A stretch of 64,000 nucleotides of DNA from Streptomyces sp. LUP30 (GTDB lineage: Bacteria; Actinomycetota; Actinomycetes; Streptomycetales; Streptomycetaceae), in NCBI RefSeq assembly GCF_001746365.1, contig NZ_MJAJ01000016.1:79930-143929 (forward strand). The letters run 5' to 3'. Below the pieces are notes generated by a model, which saw nothing but the letters and a program-made list of their open reading frames with translations, had not been told where the DNA came from and searched no databases. A program made the position numbers and the translations under genes. Below, in pieces: positions 39,968 through 48,589 of this stretch (positions are counted from its first letter, which is position 1; each line of letters begins with the position of its first letter).

Positions 39968-40495
39968 ATGGCCGGTCACGAATTCTTCGAACCCGCGGAC
40001 CGCAAGCGGCCCGTCGCCGATCACACGGCGGCCGAGCCCCTGGCGGCTGAAGAGGCACGTCATTCCTGCGATCCCGCCTTCAAGCACGGGGTGGTCGTCG
40101 GTTTCGACGGCTCCACGTCCAGCGAACGCGCTCTCGCGTACGCCATCGGCATGGCCCATCGCTCCGGGTCGGGCCTGATCATCGTCCACGTCGCCAACCG
40201 GCTGCCCACCACGGTGTGGGCGGGCTGCGAGCCGCCCGTCTTCGTCGACGTGCCCGACCATCGCACCGAGGTGCTCGGTCTGGAGCTGGCCTGTGCGGAC
40301 TACCTCGCCGAGGTGCCCTGGATCCTCGTCGAGCGCGGCGGCGACATCTGTCACGAGCTCGAAGAGGTCGGGCGGGAGTACGAGGCCGACGCGATCGTCG
40401 TCGGTTCCACGCACGGCCTCGTCGGCCGGCTCTTCGGCTCGGTCGCGGGCCGGCTCGCCAAGCGGGCCAAGCGTCCCGTCGTCGTCATTCCGTAA
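39968..40495 (+). CDS. Universal stress protein (UspA family)
   Basis: The 175-residue cytoplasmic protein is a single Usp domain. It has 'HGVVVGFDGSTSSERALAYA' (about 39-58) at the first strand and the ATP-binding G-2x-G-9x-G(S/T) region 'GSTHGLVGRLFGSVAGRLAK' near the C-terminus, ending with the typical 'KRPVVVIP' strand. The N-terminal 35 residues are a charged extension. I chose ATG 39968 because upstream frame lacks a ribosome binding site and reads through promoter-like sequence. The role is presumed to be nucleotide-binding stress or dormancy adaptation. Confidence 0.9.
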   Translation: MAGHEFFEPADRKRPVADHTAAEPLAAEEARHSCDPAFKHGVVVGFDGSTSSERALAYAIGMAHRSGSGLIIVHVANRLPTTVWAGCEPPVFVDVPDHRTEVLGLELACADYLAEVPWILVERGGDICHELEEVGREYEADAIVVGSTHGLVGRLFGSVAGRLAKRAKRPVVVIP

Positions 40496-40642
40496 CTCCC
40501 CGTTCTCCCAGGTGGGATGAGATCCGGGTGCTTCGGGTCCCCTCTGCGCGCGCCATGAAACTACTGACGCGTACGGGTGTTTGTGCCTTTGTGAAGGGCA
40601 TATATCGCTCACACAACTGCACATGCATGAAGGGAGCTTGCC

Positions 40643-41209
40643 GTGGACAACGACGTCTCTGCGGGAAGCAGCACCGCCACGATCGCCGGCCGACTCGCCC
40701 TCGGCGTCACCCTGCTGGCCTTCGGGCTCGGGTACACCGACCTCATCGACGGCGTGACGGCTGCGGACGCCGTATCCGTCGCCCACTACGTGGGCGGGGT
40801 CGCTCTGTTCGCCGCCGGCCTGTTGGCCCTCCGCGACCGCGACGCGGCCGCCGGCACCGCCTACACCGTCCTCGGCGCCTTCTGGTTCACCTGGGCGGTC
40901 TCCGCCGCCGCCCAGGTCTCCGACAACGCCGCAGGGCTCTTCCTGCTCCTGTTCGCCCTCGTGGCGCTCTCGCTGGCCCTCGCCGGCGGCGACCAACTCG
41001 GCCAGGCGGCCTACGGGTTGCTCTGCGTCGGTCTCGTGCTGACGGCCGTCGCCCGGTTCGCCGACAGCGACGGACTCACCAAGGCGGGCGGTTGGTTCGC
41101 CGTCGCGGCGGGCGCGGTCGCCTGGTACGCGGCGACGGCGGCTCTGGCGCACTGGCCGACGGCGTTCTCACGGCGTGCTGCCCGTCCCGGCGTGACGGCC
41201 GCGGGCTGA
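40643..41209 (+). CDS. GPR1/FUN34/YaaH-like (acetate uptake) membrane protein
   Basis: The 188-residue protein has about six transmembrane helices and begins at GTG 40643 with GAAGGGAG upstream. 'RLALGVTLLAFGLGYTDLID' near the N-terminus and the repeated small-residue helices resemble the GPR1/FUN34/YaaH family of acetate/succinate channels. The signature NPAPLGL is not found, so it is a divergent member at best and its substrate is uncertain. It is isolated between the universal stress gene and the convergent glmS. Confidence 0.7.
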   Translation: MDNDVSAGSSTATIAGRLALGVTLLAFGLGYTDLIDGVTAADAVSVAHYVGGVALFAAGLLALRDRDAAAGTAYTVLGAFWFTWAVSAAAQVSDNAAGLFLLLFALVALSLALAGGDQLGQAAYGLLCVGLVLTAVARFADSDGLTKAGGWFAVAAGAVAWYAATAALAHWPTAFSRRAARPGVTAAG

Positions 41210-41352
41210 ATCGGCAGCCGGCGCCGGGGAGTCGGGCGTCCCCGGCGAATGAAGCGGGCCCCCCGTGCACGGTGGCGTCACGGGGGGCCCGTTCGTCGGC
41301 CGCTGCGGGCCGGTGGGGCTTGTCCGGCGGTCTCCCGCGCCCCTGGGTGCGA

Positions 41353-43170
41353 CTACTCGACGGTCACCGACTTCGCCAGGTTGCGCGGCTTGTCGATGTC
41401 CCGGCCGAGCGCCTTCGCCGTGTAGTAGGCGAGGAGCTGGAGCGGGATGCCCATGAGGATCGGGTCGAGCTCGTCCTCGTTCTTGGGGACGACGATCGTC
41501 CGGTCGGCCTTCTCCTGCTCGCGGTGGGCGACCGCGACGATCCTTCCGCTGCGGGCCTTGATCTCCTCCAGGGCCGCGCGGTTCTTCTCCAGCAGGTCGT
41601 CGTCGGGCACGATCGCCACCGTCGGGAGCGCGGGCTCGATGAGCGCCAGCGGGCCGTGCTTGAGCTCGGAGGCCGGGTAGGCCTCGGCGTGGATGTACGA
41701 GACCTCCTTGAGCTTCAGCGAGGCCTCACGGGCGACCGGGTAGCCCCGGACGCGGCCGATGAAGAGCATCGAGCGGGCCTCGGCGAGTTCGTCGGCCAGC
41801 TTCTCGATCTCCGCCTCCTGCTCCATGATCTCGGCGATCTGGGCGGGCAGCTTGCGCAGGCCCTCGATGATCCGCTTGCCGTCGCGCACCGAGAGGTCGC
41901 GGGTGCGGCCCAGGTGCAGGGCGAGCAGCGCGAAGGCCACCGTCGTGTTGGTGAAGCACTTGGTCGACACCACGCAGACCTCGGGACCGGCGTGCACGTA
42001 GACGCCGCCGTCCGCCTCGCGGGCGATCGCCGAGCCGACCACGTTGACCACGCCCAGCACCCGCGCGCCCTTGCGCTTGAGCTCCTGGACGGCCGCCAGC
42101 ACGTCGTAGGTCTCACCGGACTGCGAGACGGCGATGTACAGCGTGTCGGGGTCCACGACCGCGTTGCGGTAGCGGAACTCGGAGGCGGGCTCGGCGTCCG
42201 CGGGGATGCGGGCGAGCTCCTCGATCATCTGGGCGCCGATCATGCCCGCGTGGTACGAGGTGCCGCAGCCGAGGATCTTCACGCGGCGGATCTGGCGCGC
42301 CTCGCGGGCGTCCAGGTTGAGGCCGCCGAGGTGCACGGTGGAGAAGCGGTCGTCGATGCGGCCGCGCAGCACGCGGTCCACGGCGTCGGCCTGCTCGTGG
42401 ATCTCCTTGTGCATGTACGTGTCGTGGCCGCCCATGTCGTAGGAGGCGGCCTCCCACTCCACGGTGGTGGGCTCGGCCGTGGTGCGGGTGCCCTCGGTGG
42501 TGTAGGTGCGGAAGTCGTCCGCCTTGAGGGTGGCCATCTCGCCGTCGTCGAGGGTGACTATCTGGCGGGTGTGGGCGACGAGCGCGGCGATGTCCGAGGC
42601 GACGAACATCTCCTTCTCGCCGATGCCGAGGACGACCGGGGAGCCGTTGCGGGCGACGACGATGCGGTCCGAGAAGTCGGCGTGCATCACGGCGATGCCG
42701 TAGGTGCCCTCGACCACACGCAGCGCCTCGCGGACCTTGTCCTCGAGCTTCTCGGCCTGGGCGCGCGCGACGAGGTGGACGAGCACCTCGGTGTCCGTCT
42801 CGGAGAGGAATTCGACGCCGTCGGCCTCGAGCTTCCTCCGCAGGTCGGAGGCGTTGTCGATGATGCCGTTGTGGACGACGGCGACCTTGAGGTCGGCTGA
42901 CATGTGCGGGTGGGCGTTCACGTCGGAGGGGGCGCCGTGGGTGGCCCAGCGGGTGTGGGCGATGCCGGTCGTGCCCTTGAAGCGCGCCGGGACCTTGGCC
43001 TCCAGGTCGCGCACCCGCCCCTTGGCCTTGACCATCTTCAGGCCGGCCGTCTTCGGGGAGGTGACGACTATGCCCGCCGAGTCGTACCCGCGGTACTCCA
43101 GGCGCTGCAGGCCCTCCAGGAGCAGGGGAGCGACGTCACGCTTCCCGATGTATCCGACGATTCCGCACAT
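41353..43170 (-). CDS. glmS: Glutamine-fructose-6-phosphate aminotransferase (isomerizing)
   Basis: The 605-residue cytoplasmic enzyme makes glucosamine-6-phosphate for peptidoglycan. The nucleophile Cys2 follows the initiator Met ('MCGIVGYIGKRDVAP'), and the class-II glutamine amidotransferase domain runs to about 240 ('HTRWATHGAPSDVNAHPH'). Two SIS sugar-isomerase domains follow ('CGTSYHAGMIGAQMIEELAR', 'ISQSGETYDVLAAV', 'RGYPVAREASLKLKEVSYIH'), ending 'LAKSVTVE'. Length matches the family. Streptomyces usually has two GlmS paralogues; this is one. It follows the 85-residue gene by 24 bp on the same strand, and may be cotranscribed with it. I see no glmS ribozyme upstream. Confidence 0.95.
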   Translation of the reverse strand: MCGIVGYIGKRDVAPLLLEGLQRLEYRGYDSAGIVVTSPKTAGLKMVKAKGRVRDLEAKVPARFKGTTGIAHTRWATHGAPSDVNAHPHMSADLKVAVVHNGIIDNASDLRRKLEADGVEFLSETDTEVLVHLVARAQAEKLEDKVREALRVVEGTYGIAVMHADFSDRIVVARNGSPVVLGIGEKEMFVASDIAALVAHTRQIVTLDDGEMATLKADDFRTYTTEGTRTTAEPTTVEWEAASYDMGGHDTYMHKEIHEQADAVDRVLRGRIDDRFSTVHLGGLNLDAREARQIRRVKILGCGTSYHAGMIGAQMIEELARIPADAEPASEFRYRNAVVDPDTLYIAVSQSGETYDVLAAVQELKRKGARVLGVVNVVGSAIAREADGGVYVHAGPEVCVVSTKCFTNTTVAFALLALHLGRTRDLSVRDGKRIIEGLRKLPAQIAEIMEQEAEIEKLADELAEARSMLFIGRVRGYPVAREASLKLKEVSYIHAEAYPASELKHGPLALIEPALPTVAIVPDDDLLEKNRAALEEIKARSGRIVAVAHREQEKADRTIVVPKNEDELDPILMGIPLQLLAYYTAKALGRDIDKPRNLAKSVTVE

Positions 43171-43194
43171 ATATACGTATCCCCAAGCTTCGGT

Positions 43195-43452
43195 TCAGCC
43201 GTAGACGATGCGTCGCAGTTGCCTGAGCGTGAGCTCGGGCGGCGCCACCGCACGGTATTTCAGGTCCGCCTCGATCCGTTCGAAGATCTCCGCGTTCACC
43301 AGGCCCTGGGCCTGGAGCTCGCGGTGGCGGCGACGGACGAAGTCCTCGGTCGTCTCGTCGAAGTAAGCGAGCACGTCCTGGATCACCCGCAGCGCCTCGC
43401 CCCGCTGGAGGGGCGTGGAGCGCGTCAGGTGATCAACGAGTTCGTCGTGCAC
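43195..43452 (-). CDS. Small hypothetical protein upstream of glmS
   Basis: The 85-residue protein (from GTG 43452, 'MHDELVDHLTRSTPLQRGEA') is charged and alpha-helical, with 'LQRGEALRVIQDVLAYFDET' and 'DFVRRRHRELQAQGLVNAEI' and a C-terminal 'APPELTLRQLRRIVYG'. A TTG 12 codons upstream would extend it; AGGA before the GTG favours the shorter form. It ends 24 bp before glmS and is probably cotranscribed with it. No known domain or function; the acidic/basic helix pattern suggests a small DNA- or protein-binding factor. Confidence 0.65.
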   Translation of the reverse strand: MHDELVDHLTRSTPLQRGEALRVIQDVLAYFDETTEDFVRRRHRELQAQGLVNAEIFERIEADLKYRAVAPPELTLRQLRRIVYG

Positions 43453-43494
43453 CCGGTAGATCCTGAGGTACGCGAGCCGGTTTCGCAAGAATCG

Positions 43495-43510
43495 TGCCCG
43501 ATTTCGGGCA
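43495..43510. promoter_or_regulatory. Palindrome TGCCCGA-TT-TCGGGCA
   Basis: A 7-2-7 inverted repeat lies in the divergent region between the small glmS-linked gene and the phosphatase gene. It could be an operator for either; no regulator is adjacent. Confidence 0.35.
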
Positions 43511-43623
43511 AGCGGCTGTTAAGGAGCCTTGGGAGAACATTGAATGTGTTATGGGTCGCTGTTCGCGCATCGTCCATTCGGCGTCTTGCGGCCCGTCGCC
43601 GGAGGCGACGAGTTTCAGACGTC

Positions 43624-45201
43624 ATGGACACTCCTCGCATGGGCGTACCCGAGCAGCTCGCCGACCGCATGAGCATGGCCGAGCAGCACGAGTACCTGCG
43701 CGCCAAGTTCTCCCGGCGCACGATGATCAGAGGCGGCGCGGTCACGCTGGGCGCCGTCACCGGTGGCGCGTTCGTCACCGGCGCCACGGCACAGGCCGCC
43801 GTTCCCACCCAGCCCCTCTCGCACACCGAGGCCGTCGACGGCGCTCTCGTCGCCCCCTTCGGCCGCCACCTCGCCTACGGCAACGACCCGCGCACCGAGA
43901 TGACCGTCTCCTGGCAGGTGCCGGTCGCGGTGAAGAAGCCGTTCATCCGCATCGGCGCCCACCCCTGGGACCTCTCCCGCAAGATCGAGGCCGAGGTGCG
44001 CACCCTGTACACCCCGGCCGGCGTCGGCGCCAGCGGCGACCACACCCAGTACTACGTGCACGCCGAGCTCACCTGCCTCAAGCCGGGCAGGACGTACTAC
44101 TACGGCGTCGGCCACGCGGGCTTCGACCCCGCCGCGCCGCACCTGCTGGGCACCCTGGGCACCTTCACCACGGCCCCCGCCCACAAGGCGCCCTTCACCT
44201 TCACGGCCTTCGGCGACCAGGGCGTCAGCTACCACGCGCTGGCCAACGACAGCCTGATCCTCGGCCAGAACCCGGCCTTCCACCTGCACGCCGGCGACAT
44301 CGCCTACGGCGACCCCGCCGGGCAGGGCAAGACCTCCGACACCGTCTTCGACTCGCGCACCTGGGACCAGTTCCTCGCCCAGACCGAGTCCGTCTCCAAG
44401 TCGGTGCCGTGGATGGTGTCGTACGGCAACCACGACATGGAGGCCTGGTACTCGCCCAACGGCTACGGCGGCGAGGAGGCCCGCTGGAACCTGCCCGACA
44501 ACGGCCCCGACAAGAAGAACCTCCCGGGCGTCTACTCCTTCGTCTACGGCAACACGGCGGTCATCTCGCTGGACCCCAACGACGTCTCCTTCGAGATCCC
44601 GGCCAACCTCGGCATCTCGGGCGGCACCCAGACCAAGTGGTTCGAGGCGCAGCTGAAGAAGTTCCGCGCCGCCAAGGACATCGACTTCGTCGTGGTGTTC
44701 TTCCACCACTGCGCGTACTGCACCTCCACCGCGCACGCCTCGGAGGGGGGTGTGCGCCAGGAGTGGGTGCCGCTGTTCGACAAGTACCAGGTGGACCTGG
44801 TCATCAACGGCCACAACCACCAGTACGAGCGCACCGACGTCATCAAGGGCAACACGGTCACCAAGAAGCTCCCCATCGGCGGCACGGCCTACCCCGAGAC
44901 CGAGGGCGTCGTCTACGTGACGGCGGGCGCGGCCGGCCGCAGCCTGTACGCCTTCACCGCCCCGGACTCGTACGAGGGCCATGAGCACGAGGTCGATTCG
45001 GTGGCCTCGTTCGTCAACCTCAAGGACGGCAAGCAGAACGAGACGGTCGCCTGGTCGCGGGTGCGCTACCTGAACTACTCGTTCCTGCGCGTGGACGTCA
45101 CTCCCGCGCCCAAGGGCCACTACACGACCCTGAAGGTCCAGGGCATCGCGGAGACCGGCGACCGGATCGACCACTTCACGGTGGCCCGCCGGGCGAAGTA
45201 G
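43624..45201 (+). CDS. Tat-exported purple acid phosphatase-like metallophosphoesterase
   Basis: The 525-residue protein has a twin-arginine signal ('FSRRTMIRGGAVTLGAVTGG', cleavage near 'AQAA'), a purple acid phosphatase N-terminal fibronectin-like domain (about 75-190, 'TEMTVSWQVPVAVKKPFIRI') and a metallophosphoesterase core. The core has 'FTAFGDQG', 'HAGDIAYGD', 'SYGNHDMEAW', 'FFHHCAYCTS' and 'NGHNHQYERT', a full set of metal ligands. Tat export suggests metal loading before secretion. The start ATG 43624 has a modest ribosome binding site; frames open further upstream run antisense through the glmS region and are rejected. It should release phosphate outside the cell from phosphomonoesters. 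No PHO box was identified. Confidence 0.92.
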   Translation: MDTPRMGVPEQLADRMSMAEQHEYLRAKFSRRTMIRGGAVTLGAVTGGAFVTGATAQAAVPTQPLSHTEAVDGALVAPFGRHLAYGNDPRTEMTVSWQVPVAVKKPFIRIGAHPWDLSRKIEAEVRTLYTPAGVGASGDHTQYYVHAELTCLKPGRTYYYGVGHAGFDPAAPHLLGTLGTFTTAPAHKAPFTFTAFGDQGVSYHALANDSLILGQNPAFHLHAGDIAYGDPAGQGKTSDTVFDSRTWDQFLAQTESVSKSVPWMVSYGNHDMEAWYSPNGYGGEEARWNLPDNGPDKKNLPGVYSFVYGNTAVISLDPNDVSFEIPANLGISGGTQTKWFEAQLKKFRAAKDIDFVVVFFHHCAYCTSTAHASEGGVRQEWVPLFDKYQVDLVINGHNHQYERTDVIKGNTVTKKLPIGGTAYPETEGVVYVTAGAAGRSLYAFTAPDSYEGHEHEVDSVASFVNLKDGKQNETVAWSRVRYLNYSFLRVDVTPAPKGHYTTLKVQGIAETGDRIDHFTVARRAK

Positions 45202-45283
45202 CCGGAGCCGCGCGCCCGGAAGGCGGGGCGCACCCCCCCGGGGCTCCGGCACCCGGCCCCGGCCGACAGACGGTCCTCATCCG

Positions 45284-46150
45284 CTAGAGGCGCTTGAGGA
45301 CCGCCTGTTTGGCCAGGGTGAACTCGTCGTCCGTCAGGACGCCGTCGCGGTGCAGCTCGCCGAGCTCGCGCAGCCGGCGCAACAGGGCGTCGTGGTCGCC
45401 CTCGGCGGCAGGACCCGGCAGCTGCGGCCGTACGGCGTCCCCGGCGGTCGCGGCCGGATGCGGGAGCCGTGCCTGCACGGCCGCCGCGACCAGGGCCATC
45501 AGCGGGTCCCTCCTGAAGCCCCACAGCTCCACGGCGTTCGGGTCGTACTTCGGCGGGGTCGTGGTGGGCGCGTGCCGCAGCCGGAACCGCAGAGCGCCGT
45601 TCTCCAGGCCCACCGCGGGCTGCCACTCCACGCCGTCGATCTCCGCGACCGACAACGTGCGTGGCCCGGCGGAAGCCTTGGCCTCCTCCGTCTTCCAGTT
45701 CCACTCCAGCCGTACGGTGTCGCCGTCGAAGCTCGCGGTGCCGTCCCCGGCGGAGACGGACAGGGGCACGGAGGGGCCGGGGAGCAGATAGGCGTCCACC
45801 GGGTCGGACGGGACCTCGTCCAGCAGCAGCGCATTGCGCACCTCGTCGACGAAGTACTCGGCGACGCCGTACCGGTCGGGTTCGACGAGCAGCTGGTACG
45901 GATCGTGCGGCTCGGCCAGCCGGCCGCCGGTCGCCTGGAGCAGCGGATCCGCCCCGTCCCGCAGCCGCAGCCGCAGCCGTCCGCCCTTCTTCCCCTGTTC
46001 GAGCGACAGACCCGCCAACGCCCGCAGTGGGAGGATGAGTTCACCCAGCTCCCGGCGCAGCAGCCCGACGCTTCTGTCCCGTCCCGGCGTCAACCGCAGG
46101 GCGTCGCCGTCGAAGATCCACGTGCCGTCCTTCTGCAGGATTTCCGCCAT
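45284..46150 (-). CDS. DUF4429 protein with C-terminal SHOCT motif
   Basis: The 288-residue cytoplasmic protein has two tandem DUF4429-like beta-rich repeats. The first spans about 1-115 ('WIFDGDALRLTPGRDRSVGL', 'LILPLRALAGLSLEQGKKGG') and the second about 135-235 ('ASFDGDTVRLEWNWKTEEAK', 'LSVAEIDGVEWQPAVGL'). A short C-terminal SHOCT motif follows ('LLRRLRELGELHRDGVLTDD' then 'EFTLAKQAVLKRL'). SHOCT segments usually mediate oligomerisation or membrane association of partner domains; the molecular role of DUF4429 is unknown. It is monocistronic, on the same strand as the des genes and downstream of their terminator. Confidence 0.88.
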   Translation of the reverse strand: MAEILQKDGTWIFDGDALRLTPGRDRSVGLLRRELGELILPLRALAGLSLEQGKKGGRLRLRLRDGADPLLQATGGRLAEPHDPYQLLVEPDRYGVAEYFVDEVRNALLLDEVPSDPVDAYLLPGPSVPLSVSAGDGTASFDGDTVRLEWNWKTEEAKASAGPRTLSVAEIDGVEWQPAVGLENGALRFRLRHAPTTTPPKYDPNAVELWGFRRDPLMALVAAAVQARLPHPAATAGDAVRPQLPGPAAEGDHDALLRRLRELGELHRDGVLTDDEFTLAKQAVLKRL

Positions 46151-46206
46151 GCGGGGATTGTTTCACCGCCCCGGGCCGGGCACACGGCGGCGGGGCCCGG
46201 CACACG

Positions 46207-46247
46207 GCGGCGGGCGTCCCGAGGACCGTACTCGGGGCGCCCGCCGC
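46207..46247 (-). terminator. Terminator of the des biosynthetic operon
   Basis: A 17-bp stem (one T-G wobble) with a GACCGTA loop begins 7 bp after the desD stop on the minus strand. A short direct repeat (CCCGGCACACGGCGGCGGG-like, twice) precedes it at about 46178-46214. Confidence 0.88.
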
Positions 46248-46253
46248 GTCGGA

Positions 46254-48041
46254 TCAGAACCCCGCGACGGGATTCCTCAGGGTTCCGATCAGCTGGAGGG
46301 CGCCCGACGGGTCGGCCAGGTCCACCATCTGCCGGTTGTCGCGCAGTTGGAGGCGGTTGAGGCAGGACAGCGCGAACTCGGGGGCGAACATGTCGTACTG
46401 GCGGAACCGGTCGGCCAGTTGGGGGTTCGCCTCCTGGTAGGCGCGGGTGACCTCGGCGACCGTGCGCCAGAACCCCTCCTCCTCCAGGACGCCCTCGGCG
46501 GCCAGGTCGGCCGCGAGGAAGCGGAAGAAGCAGTCGAAGACGTCCGTGAAGATCGACAGGAGTCTCCTGTCCTCGGGCACGTCCACGCGGATGCGGCGGA
46601 CCTCGGGCGGCAGCACCGCGTCCGGATCCATGACGGCGATCTCCTCGGCGATGTCCTTGTAGATCGCCCGCTGGACGACGCCGTCCTTCAGCACGAGGAT
46701 CGTGTTCTCGCCGTGCGGCATGAACACCAGGTCATAGGCGTAGAAGCTGTGCAGCAGGGGCGTGTAGTAGGCCTGGAGGTAGGCGCGCAGCCACTGGGCC
46801 GGGGGCAGGCCGGAGCGCTCGATCAGTGCGCCGGCCACCGACCGGCCCTCGTGGTCCACGTGGATCAGCGAGGCCATGGTCGCGAGCGACTCGCCCTCCC
46901 GCAGCGTCGGCACCGGGCTCTCCCGCCACAGCGCCGCCAGCATCTTGCGGTACGGCGAGTAGCGGTCCGTCGCGGCCTCGTACTCCAGGTGCCGGTAGCC
47001 GACGGCGGCCCGCTCCCGGATGATCGACAGACCGGTCGACTTGAGCACCGGGTCGTTGTCGACGATCTGGGCCAGCCAGTCGTTGATGGCCGGGGTGGCC
47101 TCCATGTAGGCGGCCGACAGCCCGCGCATGAACCCCATGTTGAGCACGGACAGGGCCGTCTTCACATAGTGCTTCTCGGGATGCGACCGGTTGAAGAAGG
47201 TGCGGATGGACTGCTGCGCCAGGTACTCGTCGTCGCCCTCGCCCAGGCACACCAGGTTCCCGCGGGCGATCTCGGCCGCGAAGGTGACGGTGAGCTTGTT
47301 CCACCACTGCCAGGGGTGGACGGGGATGAGGAGGTAGTCGGCCGGGTCCAGGCCGCGCGCCCGCAGGGCCGCGTCGAAACGGTCGACGGTCGCCGAGCCC
47401 AGCTCGTCGCGCACGAACGACTCGTAGGCGATGCCGACGCCCGCCGTGAACGCGGCGCGCGAGCGGTGCGCGGCCAGCCACACCAGCCGGACCGGGCTCG
47501 CCGTCTCCGGCGCGTACGCCAGGTACTCGTGGATGCCGAAGCCGAGCCGCCCGTTGTTGGCGACGAAGCAGGGGTGGCCCTCGGTCATCCCGGTCTCGAT
47601 GGCCTGGAAACCGCTGCGGACCAGTTCCGCCGAGGTGATCCGGGGCTTGGTGAGCTTGTAGCAGGTGCCGGAGAGGGTGGAGGAGATCTCCTCCAGATAG
47701 ACCGGCAGGATCTCGTCGCTCAGGCCCAGGGCCGACTTCAGTTCGATGAAGAAGTCCAGTGCCTCGAGGGGGAGTTCGGCTCCGTCGCGGGTGCGGGTGA
47801 TCGAGTCGGCGTCCACCTGCCAGTGGTCGAGGGCGCGGCGGACGGCGGTGAAGCGGTAGGACGTGAGCCCGTCGTCGCTGCGGACGACGTACCGGCCCTG
47901 TGTCCCCTCGGGCGTCGTGAGCTCCTCGGGCGTGACGAGGCGCTCGTGGGCGAACTCCGCGAGGGCCTTGCGCACCAGCAGACGGTTGGCCTTCGCCCAG
48001 TGCTCGGGGGAGAGGTGGGCCACCGCGTCGGTGAGGCTCAT
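46254..48041 (-). CDS. desD: Desferrioxamine synthetase DesD (NIS synthetase)
   Basis: The 595-residue cytoplasmic enzyme belongs to the IucA/IucC NRPS-independent siderophore synthetase family. It uses ATP to join and macrocyclise N-hydroxy-N-succinylcadaverine units into desferrioxamine. Family hallmarks are 'TEGHPCFVANNGRLGFG' at the ATP-binding site, 'PVHPWQWWNKL' and the C-terminal FhuF-like part 'HGENTILVLKDGVVQRAIYK'. The start ATG 48041 overlaps the desC stop (ATGA). It is the last gene of desABCD, repressed by iron through the box upstream of desA. Confidence 0.96.
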   Translation of the reverse strand: MSLTDAVAHLSPEHWAKANRLLVRKALAEFAHERLVTPEELTTPEGTQGRYVVRSDDGLTSYRFTAVRRALDHWQVDADSITRTRDGAELPLEALDFFIELKSALGLSDEILPVYLEEISSTLSGTCYKLTKPRITSAELVRSGFQAIETGMTEGHPCFVANNGRLGFGIHEYLAYAPETASPVRLVWLAAHRSRAAFTAGVGIAYESFVRDELGSATVDRFDAALRARGLDPADYLLIPVHPWQWWNKLTVTFAAEIARGNLVCLGEGDDEYLAQQSIRTFFNRSHPEKHYVKTALSVLNMGFMRGLSAAYMEATPAINDWLAQIVDNDPVLKSTGLSIIRERAAVGYRHLEYEAATDRYSPYRKMLAALWRESPVPTLREGESLATMASLIHVDHEGRSVAGALIERSGLPPAQWLRAYLQAYYTPLLHSFYAYDLVFMPHGENTILVLKDGVVQRAIYKDIAEEIAVMDPDAVLPPEVRRIRVDVPEDRRLLSIFTDVFDCFFRFLAADLAAEGVLEEEGFWRTVAEVTRAYQEANPQLADRFRQYDMFAPEFALSCLNRLQLRDNRQMVDLADPSGALQLIGTLRNPVAGF

Positions 48042-48589
48042 GCCGTCACCCCTGTCGCCGCGACGAACCGCTCGCGGGTGCAGAAGCTCAGCAGCGCCGT
48101 CTTCTCGGGCTTGCGTATCTCCCGCTCGGGCACGAAGCCGACGGCCTCGTTGAGGGCGTGCACGGCCGTATTGGAGACGTCCGGTTCGACGACGACGCGC
48201 CGCACCGACGGATCCGCGAAGAGGTGCGCCACGACGGCGGTGATCACCGCGCGGGTGAAGCCGTGCACCGGCCGGTCCGTGGGGGCGACCAGGAAGTGCA
48301 TGCCGACGTCGCCGGGCAGCGGTTCGTACAGGCCGGCCAGCTCGCGGTGGACGGGGTCGTAGTGCTCCATCAGGAAGGCGGGCTCGCCGTCGTGCAGCCC
48401 GAGGAGCGCGTGGTGGTGCTCGTCGGCGGCGATGTCCGTGTAGGCCCGCTCGACGTCGGCGAGCGTCGCGTCCTGCATCATCCAGTACGCGGCCTTGGGG
48501 TGCGTGACCCAGCGGTGCAGCAGGTCGGCGTCCCGGCGGGGGTCGAGGGGACGCAGGGAGAGGCGGCCGACGGCCGCGGGGGTGGTCAT
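48038..48589 (-). CDS. desC: N-hydroxycadaverine acyltransferase DesC (GNAT)
   Basis: The 183-residue GNAT-fold enzyme resembles the IucB/MbtK siderophore acyltransferases, with 'LSLRPLDPRRDADLLHRWVT' at the N-terminus and 'TALLSFCTRERF' at the end; the acyl-CoA-binding loop lies in 'LVAPTDRPVHGFTRAVITAV'. It transfers succinyl or acetyl groups from CoA to N-hydroxycadaverine. The start ATG 48589 overlaps the desB stop, and its own stop overlaps desD (both ATGA), so B, C and D are translationally coupled. Confidence 0.94.
   Translation of the reverse strand: MTTPAAVGRLSLRPLDPRRDADLLHRWVTHPKAAYWMMQDATLADVERAYTDIAADEHHHALLGLHDGEPAFLMEHYDPVHRELAGLYEPLPGDVGMHFLVAPTDRPVHGFTRAVITAVVAHLFADPSVRRVVVEPDVSNTAVHALNEAVGFVPEREIRKPEKTALLSFCTRERFVAATGVTA

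Noticed and set aside
43171..43194. glmS ribozyme or riboswitch before glmS
   Set aside because: Only 24 bp separate the upstream gene from glmS, too short for a glmS ribozyme, and these are not known from Streptomyces.
42904..43623. N-terminal extension of the purple acid phosphatase frame
   Set aside because: It runs antisense to glmS and its upstream gene. The twin-arginine signal and first credible ATG are at 43624.
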